Positions 1 through 15,380 of a stretch of DNA of 64,000 nucleotides are shown in pieces. Each line of letters begins with the position of its first letter. The stretch's first letter is position 1. A program made the position numbers and the translations under genes. The DNA comes from Anopheles merus (taxonomy: Eukaryota > Arthropoda > Insecta > Diptera > Culicidae). Below the pieces are notes generated by a model. It saw nothing but the letters and a program-made list of their open reading frames with translations, ran no database searches and was not told where the DNA came from. The DNA lies in contig NC_054083.1 in NCBI RefSeq assembly GCF_017562075.2, positions 9,058,768 to 9,122,767 of the forward strand, in the 5' to 3' direction.

Positions 1-478
1 CTTTACGGCAAATTTTAAAAACCATTTAAAATAGCACAAAATTTCAATTTTTTAGTTGAAATCAGATCAAATAACTAATTTAATGGCTAAAACCTACACC
101 TTCAAGCAGAATGATACGGGAGTTAGCTATAATTTGACCGAAAATATCGAATTTCGACATACGCTAATATCAGAGATACGCGATTGCCTCCAGTCCGCAT
201 TAATAGCATATATCATGGAGTGCCTGTATATGATATATGGTATATATGGGTCCAATAAACTCTGTGGTAAACCAAAAACTCAGTAGTACCCAAGCGGATG
301 ATTGTAGATCTTAATTACCTACTGTTATTACGACCGATAAGAAGAATCGAAGCTTTGGGATAAAACCATAGTAATCATTGTAATCGTTGTTTTATACTCC
401 TTGGATTGCAAATTCTTCTACTTCTAATAAAAACGGGACAATAATTTTATCACGCGTGAAACCGGGTAAATCAGCTAG
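1..478 (+). mobile_element. Helitron 3' part (copy 1, cut by window edge)
   Basis: This is the right-hand part of a non-autonomous Helitron. It ends in CTAG at 475-478, preceded by the self-complementary CACGCGTG and a GC-rich stretch, as in Helitron 3' ends. The same sequence recurs at 5208-5684, where the whole element is visible. The next base is T, fitting insertion between A and T. It has no coding capacity; the 76-residue reading frame at 56-286 is not a recognisable protein. The 5' part lies left of the window. Confidence 0.7.
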
Positions 479-1177
479 TGAAATATAAAATTGATTACAA
501 CGTTTCTTCCTTTGAAGCACGAAAATACATAGATTCCCAACTACATAAACAGAGCGCAATTCAAAAAAGGCTCACTCTCGCTCAAGTTGTGTCCCCCAAT
601 CCACAAACTAACGTTTCCCCTTCCACTAAACCCGATTCCAGAGACGAAGAAATTGCCAATCTTAAAAAACTAAATTAAGAACTTAAACAAAAAACTCACT
701 GCACCGTTGCCACCCCTGACCCCGAAAGACGAAATTATTGCCCAACTTGAACAAGAAAATGCTAATCTAAATAAGAAAATTGATCTACTAACAGAAACTT
801 TAAAAAACATGCAAATCAAACAAACCAAATTTATTAACACTTTTAATCAAAACAAAACCACTGATAAAGTTGAAACAATGGACCAATCCGAAGAGTCTGA
901 CTCTTCTTGCTCCTCGTCCCTTCTGGACGGAAGCAAAGCGACCTCTTCAATGATGCTTAAAAACCGAGCCCTCTCAAAGGGCTCCTCTTTATGCGGGGAA
1001 GAAACCTCCCTCCATCCCAAAAACCCCTTCACAAAAAATCTCTCCCTTCTTCCATCCCTATCCCTTCCTCTTCCAATTCCCTCAACTCTGACGGAGAGGA
1101 GCCCCTTCTCTCACCCAATAATGAGCCGTAACTCTGATGAACTAAACATTCTAATTACCCACCACAACCCAAAATAG
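479..1177 (+). pseudogene. Non-LTR retrotransposon gag (ORF1), C-terminal part, copy 1
   Basis: This is the part of a LINE gag that follows the zinc knuckles. It starts right after the Helitron end with a motif (KYKIDYNVSSFEARKYIDS) typical of the segment after the knuckles in Jockey/I/R1-like ORF1 proteins. A coiled-coil-like region rich in E, N and K follows (about 740-850), then a Ser/Pro-rich tail. The frame changes near 680-710 after an in-frame TAA, so the gene is broken. The last residues (DELNILITHHNPK) look like the start of the ORF2 endonuclease rather than gag, so the stop at 1175-1177 probably reflects a one-base shift in an A run. The matching knuckle segment is at 4602-4809, on the other side of the Helitron. 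Copy 2 at 5685-6383 differs by single bases, for example a Pro to Ser change near 596. Confidence 0.62.
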
Positions 1178-1334
1178 TCGCTTTACAAGAGATAATGACC
1201 ATACCAATCCTAAACAGTTCTCCATTCAATAACCGTACCTGGCAATTTTTCCAAACACCAACCAACATGCATCACTCCGTTGGCATAGGCATACAAAAAC
1301 ACATACCCTCTAACCCTATTAATATTTCTACCAA
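1168..1334 (+). pseudogene. Non-LTR ORF2 endonuclease N-terminus, copy 1
   Basis: The frame one base off the preceding gag-like frame reads KIVALQEIMTIPI and later HHSVGIGIQKHIPS. These match the start of an apurinic-type endonuclease domain of LINE ORF2, with the catalytic Glu context in ALQE and the GIGI motif. It meets a TAA at about 1354. The rest is lost in the (GT)n array, so no reverse transcriptase of this element remains here. This is a fragment of the same element as the preceding gag. Confidence 0.55.
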
Positions 1335-1417
1335 CATACAGTATCGGACATAATGATAGGGCCTTGGTTTTTTCAACGCACCATGCGCCCGTTTGGACAG
1401 GTTTATGTGTTGTTATA

Positions 1418-1892
<475 letters not shown>

Positions 1893-1961
1893 ATGTCGTT
1901 TCGGATAAATTTGTTAGTAGTTTTTTTTTGTGTTTAGGGTTAGGTTTTTGATGTAATAAGC

Positions 1962-2252
1962 AGGACCACCGCCCTCGCGATCAGTGTTTCTTCGATATAT
2001 AAACAATTTAACGGTCTTCTTTCGCTGTGGTCTTCTGAGGACGTCCGGTTAACTTGCGCGTTTCGGTTGTCCAAGCGCGTTTCGGTTGTCTAAGCACGTT
2101 TCGGTTGTCCGAAGCGCGTTTGCCACAAAAGTGCGCGATCGTTCCATCACGAACTCGATCGTTTTGCGCTTAATGCCAGCAGCCGTCATTCGCTTTATGA
2201 TATGGCGCTGATAATCGGTACAATGTTTACCTCGACCCATTGTTACTAACAT
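1962..2252 (-). pseudogene. Tc1-like transposase DNA-binding region, copy 1
   Basis: Read on the minus strand, it opens with MGRGKHCTDYQRHIIKRM and a helix-turn-helix segment (PAI-like). After a frame change it continues with GRPQKTTAKEDR, equivalent to the GRPR linker and the start of the second (RED-like) helix-turn-helix of Tc1-family transposases. Stops follow (TAA, TGA), and the DDE catalytic domain is absent. It represents roughly the first 100 residues of a usual 340-residue transposase. No inverted terminal repeats could be paired. Copy 2 lies at 7116-7406. Confidence 0.6.
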
Positions 2253-4242
<1,990 letters not shown>

Positions 4243-4601
4243 TGTTGGAACGGATGTTATTGTTGGTACGGCCTTAACTGACAGCGGATTGTTGATGTTC
4301 GAATTATTCGAACATCTATGATTTCGAATATTGATAGGTGCCATCAGAGTCCACTAGATGGCGTATAGAGAGATCGAGGAGAATAGATCGAGGAAAAGAG
4401 AGGGAACTCGGATGGAAGAAACCAACCAGCTCACCAAAAAAGGGACAAATCGCGGCTAGGGTCAAAAAGGGTCAAACCAATTTAAGCGCGCTCAAAATAC
4501 TTAACGATTCATTCGCAAAGGAGAAGCCAAGACGTTTTTAAAGTGTAGAAGAAATAAACAAGTATCTCTAAATAAAACTTGGTTTTCGAGTTTAAAATTC
4601 A
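4243..4601 (+). repeat. BEL/Pao 3' LTR
   Basis: It begins with TGTTGGAACGG directly after a polypurine tract (GCGGTGGGGAA, about 4232-4242) and can be followed to a CA end at 4601. AATAAA signals occur at 4553-4558 and near 4570. There is no 5' LTR in the window to compare, so the right boundary is inferred from where the LINE gag sequence resumes. Confidence 0.65.
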
Positions 4602-4809
4602 GCCCTTTGCAAAAGCGATCGTCGCAACAGTCTTAATTGTGCTCACTATGGTCATACCAGGCTGAGATGCAAAACCTCACAGGTTTGACACAATTGTGAT
4701 ATTCCTGCCCATGGTGAATGCACTGCGCCACTGAAATGTGTTAATTGCAAAGGCAACCACAATCCTTTTGACAATTCTTGCCCATTTTATCTCAAGGAAC
4801 AGGAAGTAA
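4602..4809 (+). pseudogene. Non-LTR gag zinc-knuckle region
   Basis: One frame encodes CCHC-type knuckles of a LINE ORF1 protein: NCAHYGHTRLRC, then HNCDIPAHGEC, then KCVNCKGNHNPFDNSC. A TGA at about 4684 replaces a knuckle Cys codon, and the first Cys of the first knuckle is Ser. The domain binds RNA in intact elements. It is interrupted by the Helitron at 4810; the gag continues at 5685 in a compatible frame, which shows that both pieces were one gene. On the left it abuts the BEL LTR, so the BEL element inserted in or recombined with the same gag. Confidence 0.75.
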
Positions 4810-4884
<75 letters not shown>

Positions 4885-5684
4885 CTCGTGTCACGGTGTT
4901 TGTTGCGAGCAAGCTCCGAAACGGCTGGATCATTTTCAACGAAACTTATTTTATTAGTAATTTTCTAATCCCATGCCAAGAGCAGTATTGTTGTTGTTGT
5001 ATACAGCGCTTTGACACTCGGTGTTAAGTGCAGTTTACACTGGTGTTAAAACCCCGCAAGTAAATTCGAGCAGTTTGCGAGCTCGCACGAGTCCTTGCAA
5101 TCGCGATAGCTTTTTAGCTTATCTTAATTTGATTTTCTTTAGATTTTTTAATTTGACAATTCTTATACTAATTTGACACATCAAATGCCAAACTCAAAAT
5201 AAATTCTCTTTACGGCAAATTTTAAAAACCATTTAAAATAGCACAAAATTTCAATTTTTTAGTTGAAATCAGATCAAATAACTAATTTAATGGCTAAAAC
5301 CTACACCTTCAAGCAGAATGATACGGGAGTTAGCTATAATTTGACCGAAAATATCGAATTTCGACATACGCTAATATCAGAGATACGCGATTGCCTCCAG
5401 TCCGCATTAATAGCATATATCATGGAGTGCCTGTATATGATATATGGTATATATGGGTCCAATAAACTCTGTGGTAAACCAAAAACTCAGTAGTACCCAA
5501 GCGGATGATTGTAGATCTTAATTACCTACTGTTATTACGACCGATAAGAAGAATCGAAGCTTTGGGATAAAACCATAGTAATCATTGTAATCGTTGTTTT
5601 ATACTCCTTGGATTGCAAATTCTTCTACTTCTAATAAAACGGGACAATAATTTTATCACGCGTGAAACCGGGTAAATCAGCTAG
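4810..5684 (+). mobile_element. Non-autonomous Helitron, complete
   Basis: It starts with TC followed by a (TA)n run (4812-4881) and the motif AAATCTCGTGTCACGG, and ends with CTAG at 5681-5684. It sits between A4809 and T5685 with no target duplication, the hallmark of Helitron insertion. Removing it restores a continuous gag frame across the site. At 875 bp it is too short to encode a Rep/helicase, and no such motif is seen. A 15-bp stretch, AAATTCGAGCAGTTT (5062-5076), also occurs in the termini of the R repeats further right. Confidence 0.8.
4812..4881. repeat. (TA)n microsatellite inside the Helitron
   Basis: About 70 bp of TA repeats immediately after the TC terminus. In this family the 5' end itself is TA-rich, so the array is read as part of the Helitron rather than a separate repeat. 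Confidence 0.85.
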
Positions 5685-6383
5685 TGAAATATAAAATTGA
5701 TTACAACGTTTCTTCCTTTGAAGCACGAAAATACATAGATTCCCAACTACATAAACAGAGCGCAATTCAAAAAAGGCTCACTCTCGCTCAAGTTGTGTCC
5801 TCCAATCCACAAACTAACGTTTCCCCTTCCACTAAACCCGATTCCAGAGACGAAGAAATTGCCAATCTTAAAAAACTAAATTAAGAACTTAAACAAAAAA
5901 CTCACTGCACCGTTGCCACCCCTGACCCCGAAAGACGAAATTATTGCCCAACTTGAACAAGAAAATGCTAATCTAAATAAGAAAATTGATCTACTAACAG
6001 AAACTTTAAAAAACATGCAAATCAAACAAACCAAATTTATTAACACTTTTAATCAAAACAAAACCACTGATAAAGTTGAAACAATGGACCAATCCGAAGA
6101 GTCTGACTCTTCTTGCTCCTCGTCCCTTCTGGACGGAAGCAAAGCGACCTCTTCAATGATGCTTAAAAACCGAGCCCTCTCAAAGGGCTCCTCTTTATGC
6201 GGGGAAGAAACCTCCCTCCATCCCAAAAACCCCTTCACAAAAAATCTCTCCCTTCTTCCATCCCTATCCCTTCCTCTTCCAATTCCCTCAACTCTGACGG
6301 AGAGGAGCCCCTTCTCTCACCCAATAATGAGCCGTAACTCTGATGAACTAAACATTCTAATTACCCACCACAACCCAAAATAG
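5685..6383 (+). pseudogene. Non-LTR gag C-terminal part, copy 2
   Basis: This is the same segment as 479-1177 and carries the same frame break after the TAA near 5882 and the same A-run shift before the endonuclease. Here the upstream half of the gene is in place: knuckles at 4602-4809 and the Helitron between. One substitution gives Ser instead of Pro in the residues after AQVVS. Sharing of the breaks by both copies means the gene was dead before duplication. Confidence 0.62.
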
Positions 6384-6541
6384 TCGCTTTACAAGAGATA
6401 ATGACCATACCAATCCTAAACAGTTCTCCATTCAATAACCGTACCTGGCAATTTTTCCAAACACCAACCAACATGCATCACTCCGTTGGCATAGGCATAC
6501 AAAAACACATACCCTCTAACCCTATTAATATTTCTACCAAC
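6374..6541 (+). pseudogene. Non-LTR ORF2 endonuclease N-terminus, copy 2
   Basis: Identical in content to 1168-1334: VALQEIM and HHSVGIGI motifs, then stop and (GT)n. No further ORF2 sequence is present. Confidence 0.52.
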
Positions 6542-6625
6542 ATACAGTATCGGACATAATGATAGGGCCTTGGTTTTTTCAACGCACCATGCGCCCGTTT
6601 GGACAGGTTTATGTGTTGTTTATAT

Positions 6626-7046
<421 letters not shown>

Positions 7047-7115
7047 ATGTCGTTTCGGATAAATTTGTTAGTAGTTTTTTTTTGTGTTTAGGGTTAGGTT
7101 TTTGATGTAATAAGC

Positions 7116-7406
7116 AGGACCACCGCCCTCGCGATCAGTGTTTCTTCGATATATAAACAATTTAACGGTCTTCTTTCGCTGTGGTCTTCTGAGGACGTCC
7201 GGTTAACTTGCGCGTTTCGGTTGTCCAAGCGCGTTTCGGTTGTCTAAGCACGTTTCGGTTGTCCGAAGCGCGTTTGCCACAAAAGTGCGCGATCGTTCCA
7301 TCACGAACTCGATCGTTTTGCGCTTAATGCCAGCAGCCGTCATTCGCTTTATGATATGGCGCTGATAATCGGTACAATGTTTACCTCGACCCATTGTTAC
7401 TAACAT
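7116..7406 (-). pseudogene. Tc1-like transposase DNA-binding region, copy 2
   Basis: Duplicate of 1962-2252 with the same MGRGKHCTDYQRH start, the same frame change before GRPQKTTAKEDR and the same stops. The catalytic domain is missing. Confidence 0.6.
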
Positions 7407-9600
<2,194 letters not shown>

Positions 9601-9810
9601 CACACACACATACATACACATACACACACACACACATACACACACAAGATACAGCATAAAACCATTCTTACCCCCCCCGCCTTTCTCTCACACACACACA
9701 TACACATACACACACCCATACACACACACACACATACACACACACATACACACACATACACACACATACACACACACATACACACATACAAGCACACACA
9801 CACACACATT
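9601..9810. repeat. CA/TACA microsatellite continuing after the MITE
   Basis: Simple CA and TACA repeats, with a poly-C run near 9670, lying inside what would be the intron after the transposase exon at 9817. Confidence 0.85.
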
Positions 9811-9816
9811 AATAAC

Positions 9817-10313
9817 CTGAAGTACGATTTTAAGCCACTAGCGATGCCGTTGTACCACAGCTTTCCTCCGTTGACCGTAGCAATCATTCTGCGCGTAGAG
9901 GCAGAAGAAGGAGTCTGCAAAAAGGTACGCGCATCCTTTGGCAGTTCCCTGTGGTTATTTTTCCGCAGGAGTTGTAGCAACGAATTCATCGAACGATGCG
10001 ATAGATTGGTTTCCAAAGCCCATACACGAAGAGCATCATTGAAGGATAGGTCAGCGCATAGGGCTTCGCGGAAACCAGCATCATCGTCCTCATCAGAATC
10101 CGTTGCATCGCTTGTTTCGCCCATAGAAACAGATTCGTCACTGTCCGTCAAAAGTGCAGCGAAAATGTGACAAACGTTAGAAAGGCCAACACTTTCAACT
10201 AGCAAATAATTTACCTAAATCGCCGAGCTCCGTTTGCACCTTTTCGTCAACCTGCACCGGTGGCTCTGGCACAACCGCTGGCACAGAAGGCCGCGAAGAA
10301 GCCCCTGGTTGCT
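9817..10313 (-). pseudogene. DUF4806-associated DDE-type transposase, 5' exons (orphan)
   Basis: Two exon-like blocks are on the minus strand. The upstream block, 10313-10215, is 99 bp with an AG acceptor and a GT donor (TTAG|GTAAAT); it is acidic and proline-rich. The downstream block, about 10150-9817, encodes an acidic Ser/Asp run, then the conserved motif SFNDALRVWALETNLSHRS, LPKDARTFLQTP, and GGKLWYNGIASGLKSYF ending at a GT donor (CAG|GTTATT). The same order (acidic leader, ALRxWA, LTHRSxNxLL, LPxDARTLxxTP, LSYFR|GT) is found in the genes at 48580-51387 and 33700-35500. The catalytic exons are missing: past the donor only microsatellite follows. The phase between the two blocks is off by one, so an indel is likely. 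Confidence 0.6.
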
Positions 10314-10765
10314 CTGTAATTAAGTAAGTAATTAAGTATTAAGTGCAACATTTACGATGCATATCAACACGGTGGTGCTTTTCTAATAGTGTGCCGTTAA
10401 TCACTATTACCTCCATCGTCTTGAAGCGTTTCTTCCCAATTCATCATTCGATACTTCAAGAGTCGATCACGCTTCTTATACACCGATCCACTATCCTTAT
10501 CACGCTTTGCTGCCATCGTAATTTTTTAGAACTTGTGGAAAATCGACCGTACGCTGGAGAAATAATTGTTGTGTGTTTTGCGCTTCGTCACTGCTGTCAA
10601 ACGGTTTTTTTTCAAAATGGGCGCTCCCTTCTTCGTGAGCAAAAGAGAAAGAATAATCAAACTAAATAAGAAACATGCTTGCTCTCACAACATGCCGATT
10701 GGCAGCCATCCATTCGCATGGAGCGCTCTCGCTCGCGGACCACCGCACTACTACCAATATACTGT
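10314..10765. other. No gene recognised
   Basis: Unique-looking sequence of about 450 bp. Open frames up to 108 residues have no recognisable motif. Confidence 0.5.
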
Positions 10766-10768
10766 AAT

Positions 10769-10799
<31 letters not shown>

Positions 10800-10803
10800 T
10801 TTG
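10766..10803. repeat. (TTTA)n: 3' tail of the minus-strand LINE
   Basis: About nine ATTT units. Their position directly after the LINE 3' UTR identifies them as the element tail. Confidence 0.8.
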
Positions 10804-10849
10804 AATCAAAGTTATCGGGCAGTATGCCTAAATGACTTAATGCTTACAG

Positions 10850-11262
10850 AGTACAAGTTTAAAGTATGGCCCTAGAACTAACTTCAATATGCTGACGCAG
10901 CTGACTAACGGATTGATTGAAATCTGCTGATAACCTTAACCTATTCTACACATCAATCATTTTGAGCATTGGATCAATGGCACCAAAACCAGTCGATCTA
11001 ACAGGGCTTCTTAGTAGCTCTCTACTACTAAGACCTCTAGAGGGAGTAGAAAAGCAAATAAAATTTAAAATGCTAGGTGCATCAAAATCTCCAGTTAATA
11101 ATTTATGCATAAAAGTTATCTGAGCAGTAGTTCTCCTATGCTGTAAAGTCTCTAAGCCAAATAATAAACACCGAACATTATACGAAGGACGTGGAATTTG
11201 GTTTGACCAGGAAAGATGATGAAAAATAACACGTGTGATTTTTTTCAATTTTATCTCTGTAT
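10850..11262 (-). pseudogene. LINE ORF2 C-terminal domain and 3' UTR
   Basis: The residues after the polymerase read HHLSWSNQIPRPSYNVRC, LFGLETLQHRRTTAQITFMHKLLTGD (split here into two pieces) and LRQHIE. This is the conserved C-terminal region of Jockey/CR1 ORF2 (LxSLxxRRxxAxxxFxxxLxxG). A short 3' UTR leads to the (AAAT)n tail. The frame differs from the polymerase block. Confidence 0.65.
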
Positions 11263-11284
11263 GTAATCTGATGGGGACACCAAA

Positions 11285-12433
11285 CTACACTGACCAATTC
11301 CAGGATTTGTCTTGATTGATTTTGTAGTTATAAATAATAGGATTTTTTTTCTTTGAGAATGTTATACAACTACATTTGCTAACATTAAGTAACATTTCAT
11401 TATTAAAACACCATGCAGAAAAATAGTTTAACGAGTCTTGTAACATTTCACAGTCGTCAGAATATTTAACAGGAAGGAACATTTTTAGATCGTCAGCATA
11501 TAATAACAATTTAACATGAGGAATAGCAAACACGACATCGTTTATAAATATAATAGATAGTAAAGGTCCTAATATACTCCCTTGAGGATCACCAGATCAA
11601 TTATGGAATGTGGCAGATAAACTAGTTCCTATCTTAACGTTAATGCAACGATCAGTTAAATAACTTCTTAACCACTCAACAACATTTGTGTGAACACCAT
11701 ACTTTGATAATTTAGATAGCAATAGAAAGTGGTTGACCTTGTCAAAAGCAGCGCAGAAGTCAGTATAAATGACGTCAACCTGTAAGCCCTTGTCAATATA
11801 GGAGTGGCAAAAGTTAAGTAAGTATATTAGATTGGTCTCAATCGATCGTTTCGGCATAAAGCCATGTTGAACATTAGAAATTAATGGTGAAAAGGCTTGG
11901 AGCATATGACGAGACATTATCTTTTCAAACAGTTTACTGCACGCACATAACATTGAAATTCCTCTATAATTGCACACATTAGTTTTGTCAGATTTTTTAT
12001 AAACAGGAAACATCCACGATGATTTCCAAAGACGCGGGAAGCATTTCGATTGCAAGGATTTGTTGAATAGTTTGGTCAGTATGGGAATGAGAGCAGCCTT
12101 GCAGTTCATGAGAATTGCGCTGGGAATATTGTCAGGCCCAGGTGCGTAGGAAAGCTTCAACAACGAAATAGCAGATTCCACCTCATCATCGTTGATTAGT
12201 GGTGTGCATAAATTAACCTCATCATTTATGAAGGATAAAGCCGATGTTGAGTTAGACGGTACCGAGGAATTGTTGGTGTACACAGAAGAGAAATATGAGG
12301 CAAATGCATTGCAAAACTCTTCATCTCCGGTAATGGTGTTTCCCTCAAACTGCATCGAGGAAGGAAGTCGTCCACAGGATTCCTTATCTTAAGCAAATTT
12401 CCAGAAAGATGTGGGATGTCTTTTGATATTGAT
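11285..12433 (-). pseudogene. LINE ORF2 reverse transcriptase domain
   Basis: Polymerase domain motifs appear in the expected order: YAPGPDNIPSAIL, WMFPVYKKSDKTNVCNYRGI, QHGFMPKRSIETNL, IYTDFCAAFDKVNH, then GDPQGSILGPLLS and the active-site LLLYADDLKMF. A TGA at about 11598 separates the open frame 11597-12355 from the PQGS block, and the usual SGVPQGS is SGDPQGS. A further frame change follows near 11285. The enzyme is therefore inactive. It shares the strand and spacing of the endonuclease upstream. Confidence 0.82.
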
Positions 12434-13490
12434 TTAAATTTTCCTGACGTAGTTGGCGTAGGCGGTTCGGTTCAGCTGCTTATATATTTTTAAGGCGATA
12501 GCAAAATTTATTTGATTAGTGCTGTTTTTTAATCGATGCAGTTTTTTAAGGGCCCGCGATCTTCGACGTTTAGCCAAACGTAGTGCAGAATTGGTCCACG
12601 GTGGATGAGCACGAACATTAAACCGTGGGATGAATTGTTCAAACAGTTCATTCATTTGAGAAGAAAATTCAGCCACACTGTCGTTGATGTCGTCATAATC
12701 AGCGATAGAGTCCCAGTTGATTTGGTTAAGTGCAGAAACGAGATCAGTGAAATTAGTTCGTCTAAAATTTAAATCTGCTTGACGTGGGGGTTGAGATGAC
12801 GGTACACTGTATTGCGGGAGCGTGAAGTATGTAAGTAAAGCTGGATGATATACTTTCGATGCATAATTCGATTGGCCTCATATAATCAGTAACTTTGTCG
12901 TTCGCAAACACTAGATCTAACATATTGTTATTGTGGTTTAGAACAGTGTTAAGTTGGCGAAGACCTTCAAAGCTTAGTTCGTCGAGTAGAGCTTGACTGG
13001 TAGGGGATAGTCGGGTAAGCATAAGATTCAGTGTCGGAAATTTGCCGTTGATATCCCACTTAAGATTAGGTTGATTGAAGTCCCCGAACAGAATAAAAAA
13101 GTCATTCTTATATTTCTCTCTCGTTAAGTGCAATGAATTACAGAATGCATTTATGGTGTCCATGTTGGCTGATTGATCAGGAGGCAAATAAAATGATCCG
13201 ATGTTTAGCGAAACATTAAGAACTTTTACTCGAACCCTAAGGCATTCAATTGTAGATGTGTTTGTCGAGCACAGAGAGGAAGCGTAATTTGCATTGATCG
13301 CAACGAGGACATCACCACCTCTACATTTGTTACTGTTTGCTGCAGAACGATCCGTACGGAATGTATTAAAGCGGTTGTTATCAAACAAAAGCTCAGTTGG
13401 AAAGCTGTCATCTAGCCACGTTTCCGTAAGAACGATAACATCCCAGTCGGCGATTGCAGTATTAGCAAAACATTCAGAATGTTGTAACGT
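12434..13490 (-). pseudogene. LINE ORF2 endonuclease and linker
   Basis: Apurinic-type endonuclease domain that would nick target DNA for target-primed reverse transcription. Reading leftward, WDVIVLTETWLDDSFP contains the catalytic Glu (LTETW). RGGDVLVAINANYAS and FFILFGDFNQPNLKW follow, the latter with the catalytic GDFN motif, then LDLVFAND near the end of the domain. A frame change occurs near 12750-12770, where the SDH region should be, so this catalytic segment is damaged. The linker (12434-12676) has the PPWTNSALRLAKRRRSRALKK motif seen before reverse transcriptase domains. The main open frame is 12762-13388. Confidence 0.75.
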
Positions 13491-13890
13491 ACGCGACTGG
13501 GTAGATCAACGGTGTTGTAGTTTTAAACATCACTCACTAGGTACATTTAATTAGAACAAAGCAGAGTTTCGGATGATCACTGGGAGCCATCGGGGCTCCA
13601 GGTAAGGGGTGGACAGAATGCATTAATTTAACACATTTGTGTTGTTTGTGCGAATTACAATAAGACTTGAACGGCTCCACTGAACCGTGTCACTGTGCGT
13701 ACTGAGCAGTACTCGTTCTTATCTTACATCTTTATTTATACGAGTTACGAGTATAGTTAGATTTGGTTTTACTTTCGCTTTCTGTTTTGTGTCAATTATG
13801 CTGAAGATCAGAGTTTGAGTTTTTATATGGCTTCGCTTATTCTGTAAGGTCAGTTCTGGATTTTTGTGCTTATGCGGTGTTTTGTTTCTA
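13491..13890. other. No gene recognised
   Basis: AT-rich sequence with no conserved motif. The 121-residue minus-strand frame at 13719-14084 is a by-product of the GC-rich repeat to its right. Confidence 0.45.
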
Positions 13891-14095
13891 CGTTTGCGGG
13901 TAACGGTTCTATTTGTACACACGATGGTGTTTCGTAGCCGGCTCCACATCCACGGCTCCGCTTCAGCGGCTCGTGGGCCATAGGTGAGGAGCCGGTTCCG
14001 GAGCCGTAGGTGACGAGCCAGCTCCGGAGCCGTTGGTGCAGAACCGGCTTCGAAATTGTTTGGCGGAGCCGTTTTGCCCATCACTACTGTGCATA
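13891..14095. mobile_element. GAGCCG-rich hAT-like MITE end
   Basis: Repeated GGAGCCG(G/T) motifs lead to a terminus CCGTTTTGCCCATCACTA at about 14093. This resembles the TAGTGATGGGC-type end of the hAT-like foldback at 17935-19497 (TAGAGATGGGC). The opposite end was not found, so it is a partial copy. Confidence 0.4.
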
Positions 14096-15380
14096 ATACT
14101 CCATTGTCTCAGCTATCCTTATTGATGCCCATGATGTTCTTATCGTTGGAACTTTGATTGTATGTTCCATTATGATACTACCGCTATTCTCATCTATTTT
14201 TTGTATTACATCAGCGCAAGGATACGGTCCAACACGCTATTAGCAACTTCATTCGTCATTTCATATCTCTCTTATGGTCAAATTTTCTTAACGAGGGTAC
14301 CCAAGTAGAAATTGTCAAGCGAAATGTGGGCAAAACAGGGAGAGAAGGGTAAAAATCTGCTCGATCCGTGTGGAAGAGCAGCAAATGCATAATGGTTTGT
14401 GTAAACGTCACGAGCTGCAAGTGGATTTTCAAATCAAAACAAACTGGTGTTGGAAACGGACGAAAGTGATTTCTTTCACTTTAAGTTTTGGTATGTATTT
14501 TTAATTTCTTGTTCTTAAAAACAAGTGATGTGATAGATGTGTGCAAACGTTTAAACAAATATTGAGTGGCTAGCTAGCGGGCCAAAGCGATTTGGGAGCG
14601 CTTTCAAAAGAAATGGGATAACGAAAATCGCCCGGGAATAAGCATCAGTTTCTATCAACAAGGTAATTTACTTTTGTGTTTAAACGGTAAAATGTGGAAA
14701 ACAACAATCGCAATGAGTTTTTATTCAATATTTTTACACTTGACAGCTTCATGAAGCGGGAAGGTGCAGCCAGATGCCGTATACATTGCGTATGTATCCA
14801 TGAAGTTGTGAGCAGCGGCAGATTTCATTCCTGATGACGAAGCAAACAATTTTAGGACGAAAACAGTAAGAATGAGTATTTCGATACTGATTAGCAATGC
14901 TTACATATGTTGACTGAAACTACAAATATGTCTCTTCCTAGGTGTAAAAAGGCGCTACTGAACACACCGAAACGGGTCGAGTGATAATGTACAGCCGTAC
15001 GGGAGGAATTATCGGTAAGAATAATATAGCTGTTTGCAATGAACATGTAGTAATTTTTGGCTTACTTTTCGTTCTAGATCTGTGCTCGTTAGATTGTTTG
15101 TAGCTTACATCAGGGTAACTGGCCTTTACTGGATATTATGAACCAAATACTGGTTCATGGAACTAATATCACATAACGATAATCGACATTCTCGAACAGT
15201 TTTTATAACACTCCCACACACTACATTGTGTGTGTATGAAAGGTAAGATTGCTTCAGTTAAGAATTTAAGTTGTTAGAAACAATTTCGCACTAAAGCTAT
15301 AAATAAATTTACTATTTATTTCAGGAGAAACGAATCCTGTTGAGATGCAAATATCTATAAAAAACTTTAGAGAACCGCTT
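14096..15380. other. No assigned gene; exon-like blocks with splice signals
   Basis: No protein family is recognised. Several short segments are bounded by good splice consensus: CAAG|GTAAT near 14662, TTGACAG| near 14747, CCTAG| near 14941, TCG|GTAAG near 15014, GTTCTAG| near 15077, AAAG|GTAAG near 15242 and TTTCAG| near 15324. One short open piece reads KAIWERFQKKWDNENRPG, but joining neighbouring blocks soon meets stops. It could be a degenerate spliced gene or a noncoding transcript. An 8-bp inverted repeat (ATGAACCA/TGGTTCAT) lies near 15140. Confidence 0.3.

Larger units (their letters stand above)
10766..13490 (-). mobile_element. Jockey/CR1-like LINE, 5'-truncated
   Basis: A minus-strand non-LTR element in the order endonuclease, linker, reverse transcriptase, C-terminal domain and 3' tail. 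On the plus strand the tail is a (TTTA)n run at 10766-10803, that is (AAAT)n at the element's 3' end. No gag is seen, and the 5' end is lost near 13490-13510. A short-repeat tail rather than poly-A favours a CR1-like lineage, but the clade is not resolved. Confidence 0.75.

Noticed and set aside
56..286. 76-residue frame repeated at 5263-5493
   Set aside because: It lies inside the non-autonomous Helitron; repetition is due to the segmental duplication, and no motif or codon pattern supports it.
13719..14084. 121-residue minus-strand frame
   Set aside because: Much of it comes from the GAGCCG-rich repeat; composition is biased and no motif is present.
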